A stretch of 64,000 nt of DNA, from contig JAIYAT010000017.1 in NCBI GenBank assembly GCA_027488905.1, positions 62,001 to 126,000 on the forward strand, read 5' to 3'. The notes under the pieces were generated by a model that searched no databases, was not told where the DNA came from, and saw only the letters and a program-made list of their open reading frames with translations. Origin of the DNA: Bacteroidota bacterium (GTDB taxonomy: Bacteria > Bacteroidota > Bacteroidia > UKL13-3). The stretch's first letter is position 1, and each line of letters starts with the position of its first letter. This document shows, piece by piece, positions 36,343 through 45,655 of the stretch. Position numbers and translations under genes: made by a program.

Positions 36343-38088
36343 TCATTTTTTCACAGGACTTAATCGATAGCCTTCCTTTGGAGAATTTCCAAGTGCTTGA
36401 ATTTCATATCCAAATTGATATAAAAATGTACCATGACTTGGGCTTTGGCAGGGCAGAGGCTGATTCCAGCAATAACTTGTAAAGCGCGATGTATCTGAAT
36501 ATTGGTGGTAAGGTAAAAAAATGTTTTTAGGTTCAAATCCGTTAAAAGTAGTAATCTGTTTATTTCTAGATTGGGACTTGAATAAATGAAATGGAACAAA
36601 GCTAAGTATCACAAAAAGGACTAAAGTGAAATATGGAACAAGAAATTTTTGATTTAATAATTTTTTGTTCCAATAATTTCCTATGCATAGTGAAGCAAGG
36701 CCTATAGCAGAGGGTAGCATTAGTCGATATTGGCGCAAAATAAGCCATTCAAGAGCCAGCAGAAGTAGGGTCAAACCAATAAAAAACAATTGAGTTCTAC
36801 CAAGTGCTACTCCAGCTATTGGTTTACGAATGGCTTCCAAAAGCAGTAATATGAAGCCAATTATCCAAATTAAACTCATTAATTTGTTTATAATTCCCTT
36901 GTAGCCTGAGCGTTGTATCCAATTTAGGTATTGTTTCAAAATAGAGTGGTTTTCAATATTTTTCCTTACCACATTGGCGCTAAAATCATCTTTAACCCCC
37001 CAATTTACAATCCCATTTCTGTAGGCTTGGTTCCAATCTAATGGAACTTGCCAAGTTGGTTTAGGCAATACACTTCCCAATATTGGAATAGATTGATTTG
37101 CCATGGGATACAATATATGTCCAGATAAACTATAGTTTTTTATTAAGCCTGGAACCAATAATGCTAAAGGCAAAAGTATAATGGAGGCCAATCGGGTGGC
37201 TTTTTTAGAGAGGCTGTTTAATATTTCATCTTTTAAGAAGGCACTCCAAATGTTTTTGTAAGCAATTATACCAACTATCACAGGCAACAAAGCAGGTGGT
37301 TTTAACATGAACCCAAAACAAGCTAAAATAAATACTACCCAATTTTGTTCTGTTTTGCTAATGGCAATGTAAATAATTAATCCTGTATAGAAAATTATGG
37401 GTAAATCTGGAGAAGGGGCGCTTAAAAACAAAAAACCAATTGGGATAAATAAAATTGAAAAGATGATATTAAAAGGATTGGCATTATGGTAACTTTCCCA
37501 AGTTAAAAAACAAAGCGCAATTATAAGCATAAAGCCGTTTATGCCAAGGTATTGGATTCCTTCGGTGGGGTAAAAAGCATCGAAAATAGTTTGACCTGAA
37601 AACAAAGATAATAAGCTGTGCCAACTGCTGTATAAGCCGTAAGCTGGGTGCAGGTTGGCAAGTCCGTTTACCAATCCATAACTTTGCATCCATTTTAAGG
37701 TTTGCAAATAATACATGCCCATATCATTAATTTTAGTAATTTGGGCACTATGGTAAGCCATCAAAAGGCTTGAACCGAATAAAGCAAAAAGTAAAAATTT
37801 GGGCAGACCCATAAATTTTTGTGTGCTGTTTTTTATTTCGGTTTGAACCAAGGTTCCAAAACGCCATTTAATAACTGGTGCTCCAATTGCCACCACTAAA
37901 AAAGAAAAGAAATCAATTTTACCGCCAAGCAACATACATTGACTCAAATGTGCCAAGAGGGCAATTCCAATTAGAATAACAAAAAATGGGTTTTCTGGGA
38001 GCTTCTTTTTGGTTAATACAAAAGGCAGCAACCCGTAGGCATGAGCAATCCATCCTAATAATAAGCCGAAAAGCAGGTTTAGAATCAT
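36343..38088 (-). CDS. Polytopic membrane protein downstream of xrtF, GT-C-like (resembles LIC_10190 family)
   Basis: The 581-residue protein has 12 or more TM helices. The large first loop has TKINDMGMYYLQTLKWMQSYG and then NLHPAYGLYSSWHSL, which I associate with the LIC_10190 family of uncharacterised membrane proteins, with acidic residues suited to a GT-C transferase. Its start overlaps the stop of the XrtF-associated gene by 4 bp (ATGA), so the three are one translational unit. Function unknown; a part in XrtF-linked glycan or protein anchoring is inferred from the coupling. Confidence 0.65.
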   Translation of the reverse strand: MILNLLFGLLLGWIAHAYGLLPFVLTKKKLPENPFFVILIGIALLAHLSQCMLLGGKIDFFSFLVVAIGAPVIKWRFGTLVQTEIKNSTQKFMGLPKFLLFALFGSSLLMAYHSAQITKINDMGMYYLQTLKWMQSYGLVNGLANLHPAYGLYSSWHSLLSLFSGQTIFDAFYPTEGIQYLGINGFMLIIALCFLTWESYHNANPFNIIFSILFIPIGFLFLSAPSPDLPIIFYTGLIIYIAISKTEQNWVVFILACFGFMLKPPALLPVIVGIIAYKNIWSAFLKDEILNSLSKKATRLASIILLPLALLVPGLIKNYSLSGHILYPMANQSIPILGSVLPKPTWQVPLDWNQAYRNGIVNWGVKDDFSANVVRKNIENHSILKQYLNWIQRSGYKGIINKLMSLIWIIGFILLLLEAIRKPIAGVALGRTQLFFIGLTLLLLALEWLILRQYRLMLPSAIGLASLCIGNYWNKKLLNQKFLVPYFTLVLFVILSFVPFHLFKSQSRNKQITTFNGFEPKNIFLPYHQYSDTSRFTSYCWNQPLPCQSPSHGTFLYQFGYEIQALGNSPKEGYRLSPVKK

Positions 38089-38477
38089 GTGAGTTTAGAT
38101 TTTGACATAGAGATTTTGAATGCAAAACTACTGATTACCAAAAGTGGTGAAAACAAGATTGGGTTTAGGAATTTGCTTACCTCAGAAGGGATAATTCGAA
38201 AGTAGGAGTAAAAATACAAAGAAGACAAAGCCAACAGAAGGCCAAAAAGTAGTATTAGGTTTTTCCTTTGCCAGTAAGGTCTTGGGATTAAAATGGCCAA
38301 TCCAATTAGATTAAGGCTTAATCGAATTAACTTATTGGAAATCAAACCAAAAAAGGAAGTGTTTGGATTGGTCCATTCAAAATAGTTTTCAAAGGTAAAG
38401 TCAATTGGGTTGAGTGATTGTATTGCAAAATTTAGCAGTATTAAGCCAAATAGATAGGCGATTTGTTTACTTTTCAT
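38085..38477 (-). CDS. Exosortase F system-associated membrane protein
   Basis: The 130-residue protein has four predicted TM helices and a shape typical of the small protein encoded next to xrtF in Flavobacteriia (LIPRPYWQRKNLILLFGLLL, then FRIIPSEVSKFLNPILFSP). It overlaps xrtF by 11 bp and the next gene by 4 bp. I rely on position, size and general pattern, so family membership should be tested by a profile search (TIGR04127). Confidence 0.75.
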   Translation of the reverse strand: MKSKQIAYLFGLILLNFAIQSLNPIDFTFENYFEWTNPNTSFFGLISNKLIRLSLNLIGLAILIPRPYWQRKNLILLFGLLLALSSLYFYSYFRIIPSEVSKFLNPILFSPLLVISSFAFKISMSKSKLT

Positions 38478-38988
38478 CCACTATGTTATTTGCTTCTTTA
38501 CTATTATTTTTCTGAAACTTCACCCAAAAAACCATTATCAGAAAGGCAAAACCATAAAGTAATGCAGGAAAAGCATATTCATGGAAAAGTGGAAAATATG
38601 GGGTGTAGTTGTATTTGATTTGAACCAAAAGCCAAAGTCGCAGGACATTTCCAAATTGAAGCAAAGCAAAACTGCTAGGAATAAACCATAAAAATGCAAT
38701 TGCTCTTCCTCCAAAGGCAAGGCAAAATGCAAAGAGTGTTATAAAGATGGCCATGCCATTGCAACCTTCGGCAATATTTACCATGGCCTTTTGGTTAAAA
38801 TACACAATAAACCCTGAGGCATCAGATTTTAGCATGGTGTTAATTGAATAAAACGCGTTATCTATTAAATATGCCGCCAATTTCGTAAAGGGGTCGGGCC
38901 TAAAAAATTCTGTTGTAAGCCAATAGGCGATGTTTCCAAACAGGTAGGCAACGATAAATTTGATCAAAAATATTAAAGAGGGATGCAT
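38467..38988 (-). CDS. xrtF: Exosortase family protein XrtF
   Basis: The 173-residue integral membrane protein has the exosortase/archaeosortase catalytic residues in order: Cys76 in NIAEGCNGM, Arg117 in FGNVLRLW and His136 in PLFHEYAFP. These form the proposed Cys-Arg-His active site facing the periplasm. Size and the partner gene point to XrtF. Exosortases cleave and attach C-terminal sorting signals of exported proteins. For XrtF I know no defined target, and I saw no PEP-CTERM-like tail in this window. It is divergent from the UpxY gene. Confidence 0.85.
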   Translation of the reverse strand: MHPSLIFLIKFIVAYLFGNIAYWLTTEFFRPDPFTKLAAYLIDNAFYSINTMLKSDASGFIVYFNQKAMVNIAEGCNGMAIFITLFAFCLAFGGRAIAFLWFIPSSFALLQFGNVLRLWLLVQIKYNYTPYFPLFHEYAFPALLYGFAFLIMVFWVKFQKNNSKEANNIVDEK

Positions 38989-39066
38989 ATGTCAAATTTA
39001 ATTAAAATGTAATTGCTACCAAAAATCATTTAAATACCACCTAAATAAAAATTTACCCAAACATAA

Positions 39067-39099
39067 TTTGCGGATAAGTGAGTAATTCAACTTAATTTG
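39067..39099 (+). promoter_or_regulatory. Candidate Bacteroidota promoter for the UpxY-led locus
   Basis: A TTTG element (39067-39070) and TTAATTTG (39092-39099), one mismatch from the TAnnTTTG box, are 21 bp apart. This agrees with the -33/-7 spacing known in Bacteroidota. The boxes lie 10 bp upstream of the ATG at 39110, so the leader would be very short. Confidence 0.4.
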
Positions 39100-39109
39100 C
39101 AAAACTTTT

Positions 39110-39667
39110 ATGATGAAAATACTCCCATCCTCAGAAAAAAAATGGTATCTTGTTTATACTAATCCTCGTGCTGAAAAGAAAGTGGCAAAAGTATACGAAC
39201 AAATCGGATTGGAATATTTTTTGCCCTTACAAAAAACTATTAAACAGTGGAGCGATAGGAAAAAATGGGTTGAGGAGCCCTTGTTTAAAAGTTATGTATT
39301 CATCAAAATAGATTTAGAAAAATCGGTTTATCAAGCTTTATCAGTTTCTGGTGCCTCTAGATTGGTTCAATTTAATGGTAAGGCAGCGGAGGTCGATGAA
39401 CGGGAAATCAATATTGTCAAAAAACTTTTAGGAGATCTTTCTGAATTAACCATTTTAAATTCTTCTAAAGACTATTTGGAGCACCAAGAAGGAGATGCCA
39501 TTGAAGTAATTGCAGGACCTCTAATGGGATGCGAAGGTAAATTTTTAAATAAAAAAGGTAGCCAAAGCGTTTTGATTGAATTGAAGACGATGCAACAAGT
39601 GGTTTGTGTATCCATGCCATTAGCTTATATTCGCTTATTAAAGAACCCAAGTAATAAAATAGCATAA
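39110..39667 (+). CDS. UpxY-like transcription antiterminator (NusG/RfaH family)
   Basis: The 185-residue protein has a NusG N-terminal domain (KWYLVYTNPRAEKKVAKVYEQIG, LPLQK, KSYVFIKID) and a C-terminal KOW-type domain (GDAIEVIAGPLMGCEGKFLN). UpxY proteins are first genes of Bacteroides capsule operons and let RNA polymerase read through their leader and long transcription unit. It lies 1 bp before the wza-like gene and starts a run of 25 kb on one strand, so a local role is likely. The ATG at 39110 is followed by another ATG, and either may be used. Confidence 0.92.
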   Translation: MMKILPSSEKKWYLVYTNPRAEKKVAKVYEQIGLEYFLPLQKTIKQWSDRKKWVEEPLFKSYVFIKIDLEKSVYQALSVSGASRLVQFNGKAAEVDEREINIVKKLLGDLSELTILNSSKDYLEHQEGDAIEVIAGPLMGCEGKFLNKKGSQSVLIELKTMQQVVCVSMPLAYIRLLKNPSNKIA

Positions 39668-39668
39668 A

Positions 39669-40502
39669 ATGAAGTATAATTTTTTAAAGATGTTTAGGCT
39701 TGTAATCATACCTGTTTTTATTGGATTGATGTTCTTAACATCTTGCGTTTCCAATAGGCGATTTATTTATATTCAAGATAAAGGAGATGTTAAGATGGAT
39801 ACCTCGCAACATATCTTAATAGAGCCCTATAATTATAAAATTCAGAATGGAGATATTTTGTATATTAGTTTAATGTCCACGGATGATGGAATAAATAAAT
39901 TATTTGTTCCAAGCGCGCAACCAGGACAAGGTACTGGAGTTGGCGGAGGAATGGGGTCTCCCTTTTATTTTACTGGTTTTACTGTAGATCCAGAAGGAAA
40001 GGTAGAGTTGCCTTATGCAGGCAAAATAGCTGTTGCTGGTTTAGATTTAAATGGTGCCCGAGCGATGTTATCCTCAGAACTCGCTAAATATTTTAAAGTA
40101 TTTTTCTTACAAGTTAAAATGGCAGAATTTAGATTTAGTATTATGGGTGCAGTTAATTCACCTGGACAATTCTTTTTCCAACAAAATAAAGTAAGTATTT
40201 TAGACGCGATATTAAAAGCTGGTGATTTAAAAGACAACGCTATCCGCCACGAAATACAATTGTTTAGACAATATCCAGAAGGGGTAAAAATGATTACAAT
40301 TGATTTAACAGATCGTCGAATAATGAACTCTCCTTACTGGTATATTCAACCAAATGATTTAGTGTATGTTATACCACTTAAAACAAGGGCAATTGGAGAC
40401 TTTTCTAGTTTTCAGACCTCAATGGGGGCAATTGGACCAATACTTAACAGTTTCTTTTTATTTGTTAATGCATACGTTTTTTTTAGAGCCATCAACCAAT
40501 GA
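39669..40502 (+). CDS. Polysaccharide export outer-membrane lipoprotein (Wza/BexD-like)
   Basis: The 277-residue protein has a lipoprotein signal ending in MFLTSCVSN (lipid Cys at about residue 26). A Poly_export domain follows (YKIQNGDILYISLM...VDPEGKVELPYAGKIAVAGL) and SLBB-like repeats (FSIMGAVNSPGQFFF...LDAILKAGDL). The C-terminus is hydrophobic. It forms the outer-membrane exit channel and overlaps the wzc-like gene by 4 bp. Confidence 0.93.
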   Translation: MKYNFLKMFRLVIIPVFIGLMFLTSCVSNRRFIYIQDKGDVKMDTSQHILIEPYNYKIQNGDILYISLMSTDDGINKLFVPSAQPGQGTGVGGGMGSPFYFTGFTVDPEGKVELPYAGKIAVAGLDLNGARAMLSSELAKYFKVFFLQVKMAEFRFSIMGAVNSPGQFFFQQNKVSILDAILKAGDLKDNAIRHEIQLFRQYPEGVKMITIDLTDRRIMNSPYWYIQPNDLVYVIPLKTRAIGDFSSFQTSMGAIGPILNSFFLFVNAYVFFRAINQ

Positions 40503-43018
40503 AAAATTATAACATCAGTAACAATGAAGAGGATTTTGTATCAAAGAATAAGGTTACAGAAATTCCTTTAGATTTTAAAGTAGTAATTGGAAAGGTGCTC
40601 TCCTTTTTGCCAATTTTCATTTTGTCAATAGGATTTTCTATACTAATTGCCTGGACGGTGACGAGGTATTCAGAGAGCAGGTATTTAGTATCTGGCAGCA
40701 TTTTGCTTAAAGAAAAAGGCAGGGGGGGAACAGCAGGTTTTGAAAATTTCATAGAAGGAATGGAGTTGCTTTCTGTAAATAGAAACATAGAAAATGAAAT
40801 GGCAATCATACGTTCAAAAAAAATGGTTTTAGAAACAATCAATAAGCTTGATTTTGGTGTTTCAGTTAAACAAAAGGGAGCAATTTTAGACCAAGACTTG
40901 TTTCGAATCACTCCATTTATAATAGAAATTGACAGCAACCATGTTCAGCTAATTGGCACAGATATTAAATGCCGGTTTATAAATGATAAATCTGTTGAAG
41001 TTTGGGTGGAAGAACCAGGATATCCATACATTATTAAAACAGGCGAGTATTTAAATGGCAAACAAATTTTAGAGAAAACAGTATTTGATTTGGAAAAAGG
41101 TGTTTTTACAGAAAATTTGGGGTTTAAAATTAATGTTTGGAATAAAACAGCCATAAAGCCTTCATCTGAGTTTCATATACAGTTTTTAAATAGTGAAATG
41201 CAATTAGGTCTTTTTTATGGACAATATGCAGTTGCACCCATAAATAAGCAAGCTTCCATCTTGAATATAAGCATGGAAACACCAAACCCAACCAAGGCCC
41301 AAGCGTTCATCAATGAGCTGTTTAATACTTATCTAGAAACTGATCTTAAAGAAAAATCGGCAGTCACAAAAAGAACGATTTCGTTCATCGATGAACAGTT
41401 AAGTATTGTTTCAGATACCTTAGGAATTGTAGAGAATGAGTTAAGCACTTTTAGAAACTTAAATAAAATAGTGTCAATTGAGTCTAAAGCAGGTGAATTA
41501 GTATCCGTTATGGTGGAAATGGAAAGCGAAAAAGTAAAAATACAACTACAGAATCGTTACCTTGATTACCTAGAGGCCTATATAAAAGATTCAAAACCAC
41601 TCGACGAATTGGTATTACCAGGAGTGGCGGGAATCGAAGATAATTCAATCAAAAATATTACAGATAAAATGATAGAGCTTTATGTTAAGAAAAAAACATT
41701 AGACGCCAGCTATCACCCTAAAAATCCGATTTTTATAGAAACAAATCAAGCTTTACTCGGGCTTACAGAAGCAGTTTTAGCATCGATTAAAGGACTTCGT
41801 AGCAGTCTTAAAATTAACAATAAGTTTATAGATGATCAGATTTTGAAAATTAATGGTCAAATAAGTTTGTTACCAGAAACTGAACAAAAAATGATAAGAA
41901 TGAATAGGAAATTCTTGCTTAGTGATAAACTATATACTTACCTATTAGAAAAAAGAGCAGAAGCTGGTATTGCTGGGGCAGGGGTAGAACCTGACAGCAA
42001 AGTTGTGGAGGAAGCAGCCATACGAGAACAAACTTTTCCAAAGCCTTCGAATAATTATATTCTTGCATTTAGTATTGGTTTAGTAATACCTCTCATTTTT
42101 ATTTTAACTTTTGAATTTTTCAATCAGGATATAAAGAATCACACCCATCTGCAGGAGTTTACTCGAATTCCTTTAGTAGGAACAATCAATCACAATGATA
42201 AAAATACGGCGCTAGTAATTGCGAATCATCCTAAGTCCCAAATTTCTGAATCATTTAGAACCCTCCGCAGCAATATTGCTTATATTGGAGAGAAAAAAGG
42301 AAAGCGAACTATAATGGTTACCTCTACAGTTTCTGGAGAAGGGAAAACCTTTATAAGTATGAATTTAGCTTCAGTATTGGCAATTGGTGGATATAAAACT
42401 ATTTTAGTTGGAGTTGATTTAAGAAAGCCCAAGATTTTTCAAGATTTTAAACTTGATAACAGTATTGGTTTAAGCAATTTCTTAATTGGGAAAGCCTCCA
42501 TCGAACAAATAATTCAGTCAACTGGCTTAGAAAATTTAAGCGTAATTACTGCAGGGCCAACGCCTCCCAACCCATCTGAGTTAATTATGTCAGATAGCTT
42601 TTATGATGCTATAAATGACTTGAAAGAAAAGTTTGATTTTGTAATTTTAGATACCCCACCAATTGGTTTGGTGGCTGATGGATTAGATATCATGAAACAC
42701 GTAGATGTTGTGCTTTACGTGGCACGACAAAATGTTTCGAAGAAAACTTTCTTTGGTATGATCAATGAAATCTATTCAAATGAATCAAATAAAAATATTG
42801 GTTTAGTTTTCAATGATGTAAACTTTGCCACCGTTTATGGATACGGCTATGGTGCTTATGGATATGGCTATGGTTATTCCAGTGGCTATGGCTATGGCAG
42901 TGGCTATGGTTATGGCTATGGTTATGGCTATGGATATGGATACGGGTACGGATCAGGTTATGGCGAAATTGAAGATTCAATAGAGAAACCTTTTTGGAAG
43001 CGCATACTTGGATTTTAA
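40499..43018 (+). CDS. Wzc-like polysaccharide co-polymerase / BY-kinase with Gly-Tyr C-terminal tail
   Basis: The 839-residue protein has a Wzz domain between two TM helices (about 35-53 and 522-540), coiled-coil regions in the periplasm (residues 300-520) and a C-terminal bacterial tyrosine kinase: Walker A VSGEGKTFISMNLA, Walker A-prime VDLRKPKIF and Walker B FVILDTPPIG. In place of the usual short Tyr cluster it ends in a Gly-Tyr array with 18 Tyr (42836-42964) before the last EIEDSIEKPFWKR. Wzc controls chain length and export through cyclic phosphorylation. It follows wza directly. Confidence 0.93.
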   Translation: MKNYNISNNEEDFVSKNKVTEIPLDFKVVIGKVLSFLPIFILSIGFSILIAWTVTRYSESRYLVSGSILLKEKGRGGTAGFENFIEGMELLSVNRNIENEMAIIRSKKMVLETINKLDFGVSVKQKGAILDQDLFRITPFIIEIDSNHVQLIGTDIKCRFINDKSVEVWVEEPGYPYIIKTGEYLNGKQILEKTVFDLEKGVFTENLGFKINVWNKTAIKPSSEFHIQFLNSEMQLGLFYGQYAVAPINKQASILNISMETPNPTKAQAFINELFNTYLETDLKEKSAVTKRTISFIDEQLSIVSDTLGIVENELSTFRNLNKIVSIESKAGELVSVMVEMESEKVKIQLQNRYLDYLEAYIKDSKPLDELVLPGVAGIEDNSIKNITDKMIELYVKKKTLDASYHPKNPIFIETNQALLGLTEAVLASIKGLRSSLKINNKFIDDQILKINGQISLLPETEQKMIRMNRKFLLSDKLYTYLLEKRAEAGIAGAGVEPDSKVVEEAAIREQTFPKPSNNYILAFSIGLVIPLIFILTFEFFNQDIKNHTHLQEFTRIPLVGTINHNDKNTALVIANHPKSQISESFRTLRSNIAYIGEKKGKRTIMVTSTVSGEGKTFISMNLASVLAIGGYKTILVGVDLRKPKIFQDFKLDNSIGLSNFLIGKASIEQIIQSTGLENLSVITAGPTPPNPSELIMSDSFYDAINDLKEKFDFVILDTPPIGLVADGLDIMKHVDVVLYVARQNVSKKTFFGMINEIYSNESNKNIGLVFNDVNFATVYGYGYGAYGYGYGYSSGYGYGSGYGYGYGYGYGYGYGYGSGYGEIEDSIEKPFWKRILGF
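42836..42964 (+). repeat. Gly-Tyr codon repeat at the end of the wzc-like gene
   Basis: A 43-codon array of mostly GGN-TAY pairs, broken by Ser-Ser-Gly, Gly-Ser-Gly and one Ala, carrying 18 Tyr codons. The near-6-bp periodicity (tat ggc / tat ggt) makes it prone to length change. Confidence 0.92.
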
Positions 43019-43409
43019 TTCAAGATTCCATTGAAGTTTTTTTATTGATAGATATATTTTTTGTATTAATGTAGGTCACAAATTGTGACTCACGATGCGA
43101 AGCTATGTTGGTTAATTATCTTTCTTTAACACTAAAGGAGAAAAGTTGAGTTTCTTCGACATTTAACCTGAATAGTTTGATACTTTGTTTTGAGATTATT
43201 GTTCGAATTAAAAATCAACAATTAAAAGAATTCTAATATGTTGAATTAAAATGATAACTAGAAAGTCAAAAGTTTAATTTTTAGAACTTTTTTATAATGA
43301 AAACGTATAAAAGCTATTTTAAAAACGTATATTAAAATAAATAGATAACAAGTGCTGGAAAATAGTAAAATGAAGTTTTTTTGATTAAATTAAATGTAAT
43401 AAATTGTAA
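43019..43409. other. Gap between wzc-like and tviB-like genes with possible regulatory repeats
   Basis: No gene is seen in this 391-bp AT-rich gap. It holds a 15-nt palindrome (43075-43089) and two copies of AAAACGTATA at 43300-43309 and 43322-43331, 22 bp apart or about two helical turns. A promoter for the downstream genes may lie here, but I see no clear TAnnTTTG box. Confidence 0.45.
43075..43089. promoter_or_regulatory. 15-nt palindrome GTCACAA-A-TTGTGAC
   Basis: Perfect 7-bp arms around one base, about 60 bp after the wzc-like stop and 320 bp before the dehydrogenase start. The arms contain G and C in an AT-rich gap, which makes chance less likely; the TGTGA half resembles CRP/FNR-family sites. 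The regulator is unknown. Confidence 0.4.
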
Positions 43410-44696
43410 ATGAAAAATACTAAAATTGCAGTCATTGGATTGGGATATGTTGGCCTTCCATTAGCAGTGGCTTTTGCGGAAAAATATTTTGTTGTAGGTT
43501 TAGACATAAATCAAAACAGAATCGACCAACTCAATTCAGGTAAAGATTATACCTTAGAGATTGAAGATGATTTGCTTAATAAGGTATTAGTTAAAGATCT
43601 AAATTCGCTTAATAATGGATTATTCTGCACCTCAAATTTGAATGAAATTGCAGAATGTAATGTCTTCATTGTTACTGTACCAACCCCTACAGACAAGCAT
43701 AATAGACCCGTTTTAACACCCTTAATTAAAGCGAGTGAAACTGTAGGAAAAATTTTGAAAAAAGGTGATATTGTTGTTTATGAAAGTACAGTTTATCCAG
43801 GAGTGACCGAAGATGAATGTGTACCAGTTTTGGAAAAAACCTCAGGGCTTGTTTTTAATAAAGATTTTTTTGCAGGATATTCTCCTGAAAGGATTAATCC
43901 TGGTGACAAAGAACATACAGTAACTAAAATATTAAAGGTTACAAGTGGATCAACTCCTGAAATAGCAGAGGTTATAGATCAATTGTATAAAAGTATTATT
44001 GTAGCCGGAACCCATAAGGCAAGTTGTATAAAAGTAGCTGAAGCAGCCAAAGTTATTGAAAATTCTCAACGCGATATAAATATTGCATTCGTAAATGAGC
44101 TTTCCAAAATTTTTTATAAACTCAATATTGACACAAATGAAGTTTTAGAAGCTGCTGGAACCAAATGGAATTTTTTAAAGTTCAAACCAGGTCTTGTTGG
44201 AGGACATTGTATAGGTGTTGATCCATATTATCTCGCTCAAAAAGCGCAAGAAGTTGGATATCATCCTGAAATTATTCTCTCAGGAAGGAGATTAAATGAT
44301 GGCATGGGCGCTTATGTAGCAGAAGAGGTTGTGAAATTGATGGTCAAAAAGAACGTTCAAGTAAAAAATGCAAAATGTTTGGTTTTAGGTTTTACTTTTA
44401 AAGAAAACTGTCCAGATGTTCGCAATACAAAAGTGATAGACATTATTAAAGAACTCAAAAGTTTTAATATAATGCCGGTTGTATTTGACCCATGGGCTAA
44501 TCCTAATGAGGTTGAACATGAATATGGGCTCAAAGTAGTAAATTCATTACCAGAAGGTAAATATGAATCTATTATTTTAGCCGTAGCGCATAATGAATTC
44601 AAAGAAATAGCTGTTGAAAAACTTTTAGTAGACAACGGGGTAATCTTTGATGTGAAAGGTTTTCTTCCTCGAACAATTGTCGATGCTAGGTTATAG
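43410..44696 (+). CDS. Nucleotide-sugar 6-dehydrogenase (TviB/WbpA-like, UDP-HexNAc to UDP-HexNAcA)
   Basis: The 428-residue protein has the NAD-binding [17 protein letters not shown] at the N-terminus, [21 protein letters not shown], and the catalytic Cys in [16 protein letters not shown]. The [12 protein letters not shown] form is that of the UDP-GlcNAc/GalNAc dehydrogenases rather than UDP-Glc dehydrogenases. It oxidises C6 to give the uronic acid. The next gene encodes a TviC/WbpP-like epimerase 3 bp away, the same pair as in Vi antigen and WbpP systems. Confidence 0.92.
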   Translation: MKNTKIAVIGLGYVGLPLAVAFAEKYFVVGLDINQNRIDQLNSGKDYTLEIEDDLLNKVLVKDLNSLNNGLFCTSNLNEIAECNVFIVTVPTPTDKHNRPVLTPLIKASETVGKILKKGDIVVYESTVYPGVTEDECVPVLEKTSGLVFNKDFFAGYSPERINPGDKEHTVTKILKVTSGSTPEIAEVIDQLYKSIIVAGTHKASCIKVAEAAKVIENSQRDINIAFVNELSKIFYKLNIDTNEVLEAAGTKWNFLKFKPGLVGGHCIGVDPYYLAQKAQEVGYHPEIILSGRRLNDGMGAYVAEEVVKLMVKKNVQVKNAKCLVLGFTFKENCPDVRNTKVIDIIKELKSFNIMPVVFDPWANPNEVEHEYGLKVVNSLPEGKYESIILAVAHNEFKEIAVEKLLVDNGVIFDVKGFLPRTIVDARL

Positions 44697-44699
44697 TTT

Positions 44700-45650
44700 A
44701 TGAAAATACTAATTACAGGAGGTGCTGGTTTTATAGGTTCAAACCTAGTACGTCATTTTTTACAAATTGAAGGAATAACCAAAGTTAGAATTTTGGATAA
44801 CCTTGCCACCGGTAAAATGTTAAATATTGAACCCTTCATTTCCAATCCTAAATTTGAATTTTTTGAAGGTGATATTAGAGATCCAGAAACTTGTGAAAAG
44901 GCTTGTGATGGGATTAATTTAATTTCCCATCAAGCAGCACTTGGTTCAGTGCCTCGTAGCATAAAAGAGCCTATAAATTCTCACCAAGTAAATGTAAATG
45001 GCTTTCTGAATATTTTGGAAGCAGCCAAGCACAATGGCATAAAAAGAATTGTATATGCATCATCCTCTTCCGTATATGGCGATTTAAATGAATCCCCAAA
45101 AGTGGAAAGTAGACTTGGAAAAATTTTGTCTCCCTATGCTGCAACAAAAATGACCAATGAATTATATGCTGAGGCATATTCAAAAAATTATGGTATAACC
45201 CTTATTGGTCTTCGGTATTTTAATGTTTTTGGTCCGAACCAAGATCCATTTGGACCTTATGCTGCAGTAATTCCATTGTTTATAAAGGCAGCATTGAAAG
45301 GTCAATCTCCAATAATTAATGGTGATGGAACCATTACTAGAGACTTTACTCCAGTAACAAATGTTGTGCAAATAAATGAAAAGGCTTTGTTTACAAACCT
45401 AGAAGTTGGCAAGCATTATGTTTTTAATGTTGCTTGTGGACAAACCACCGACTTAAACACAATTTGGAACACCATTCAATCTATTCTCGGAGTTAAGATA
45501 CCTGCCCAATATGGACCCAACAGGCCAGGTGATATATTAAGTAGTTTAGCTGATATTAATGCTGCAATAACTATCCTAAACTACCAGCCTGCTTCAAACT
45601 TAAAAGAGTATTTATTAGATACAATTTCATACTACGAAAATTTAGTTTAA
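44700..45650 (+). CDS. UDP-HexNAc 4-epimerase (TviC/WbpP-like SDR)
   Basis: The 316-residue extended SDR has the glycine motif TGGAGFIGSNLVRHF, QAALGSVPRSIKEP, SSSVYGD and the catalytic YAATK. The QAALGSVPRS segment is typical of WbpP/TviC epimerases that interconvert UDP-GlcNAc(A) and UDP-GalNAc(A). It is 3 bp after the dehydrogenase gene and 5 bp before the EpsG-like gene. With the dehydrogenase it should provide a HexNAcA residue for the polymer. Confidence 0.92.
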   Translation: MKILITGGAGFIGSNLVRHFLQIEGITKVRILDNLATGKMLNIEPFISNPKFEFFEGDIRDPETCEKACDGINLISHQAALGSVPRSIKEPINSHQVNVNGFLNILEAAKHNGIKRIVYASSSSVYGDLNESPKVESRLGKILSPYAATKMTNELYAEAYSKNYGITLIGLRYFNVFGPNQDPFGPYAAVIPLFIKAALKGQSPIINGDGTITRDFTPVTNVVQINEKALFTNLEVGKHYVFNVACGQTTDLNTIWNTIQSILGVKIPAQYGPNRPGDILSSLADINAAITILNYQPASNLKEYLLDTISYYENLV

Positions 45651-45655
45651 GTGTA

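Noticed and set aside
36527-36538. GGTTCAAATCC resembles a tRNA T-arm, and GGTTCAAACC copies do as well
   Set aside because: The first lies inside the 581-residue coding frame, and for none of the copies I checked do the flanking bases form a T-stem or a cloverleaf.
42836-42964. Gly-Tyr repeat as a CRISPR-like or satellite array
   Set aside because: It stays in frame inside the wzc-like gene and encodes the Tyr-rich tail, so it is a coding repeat.
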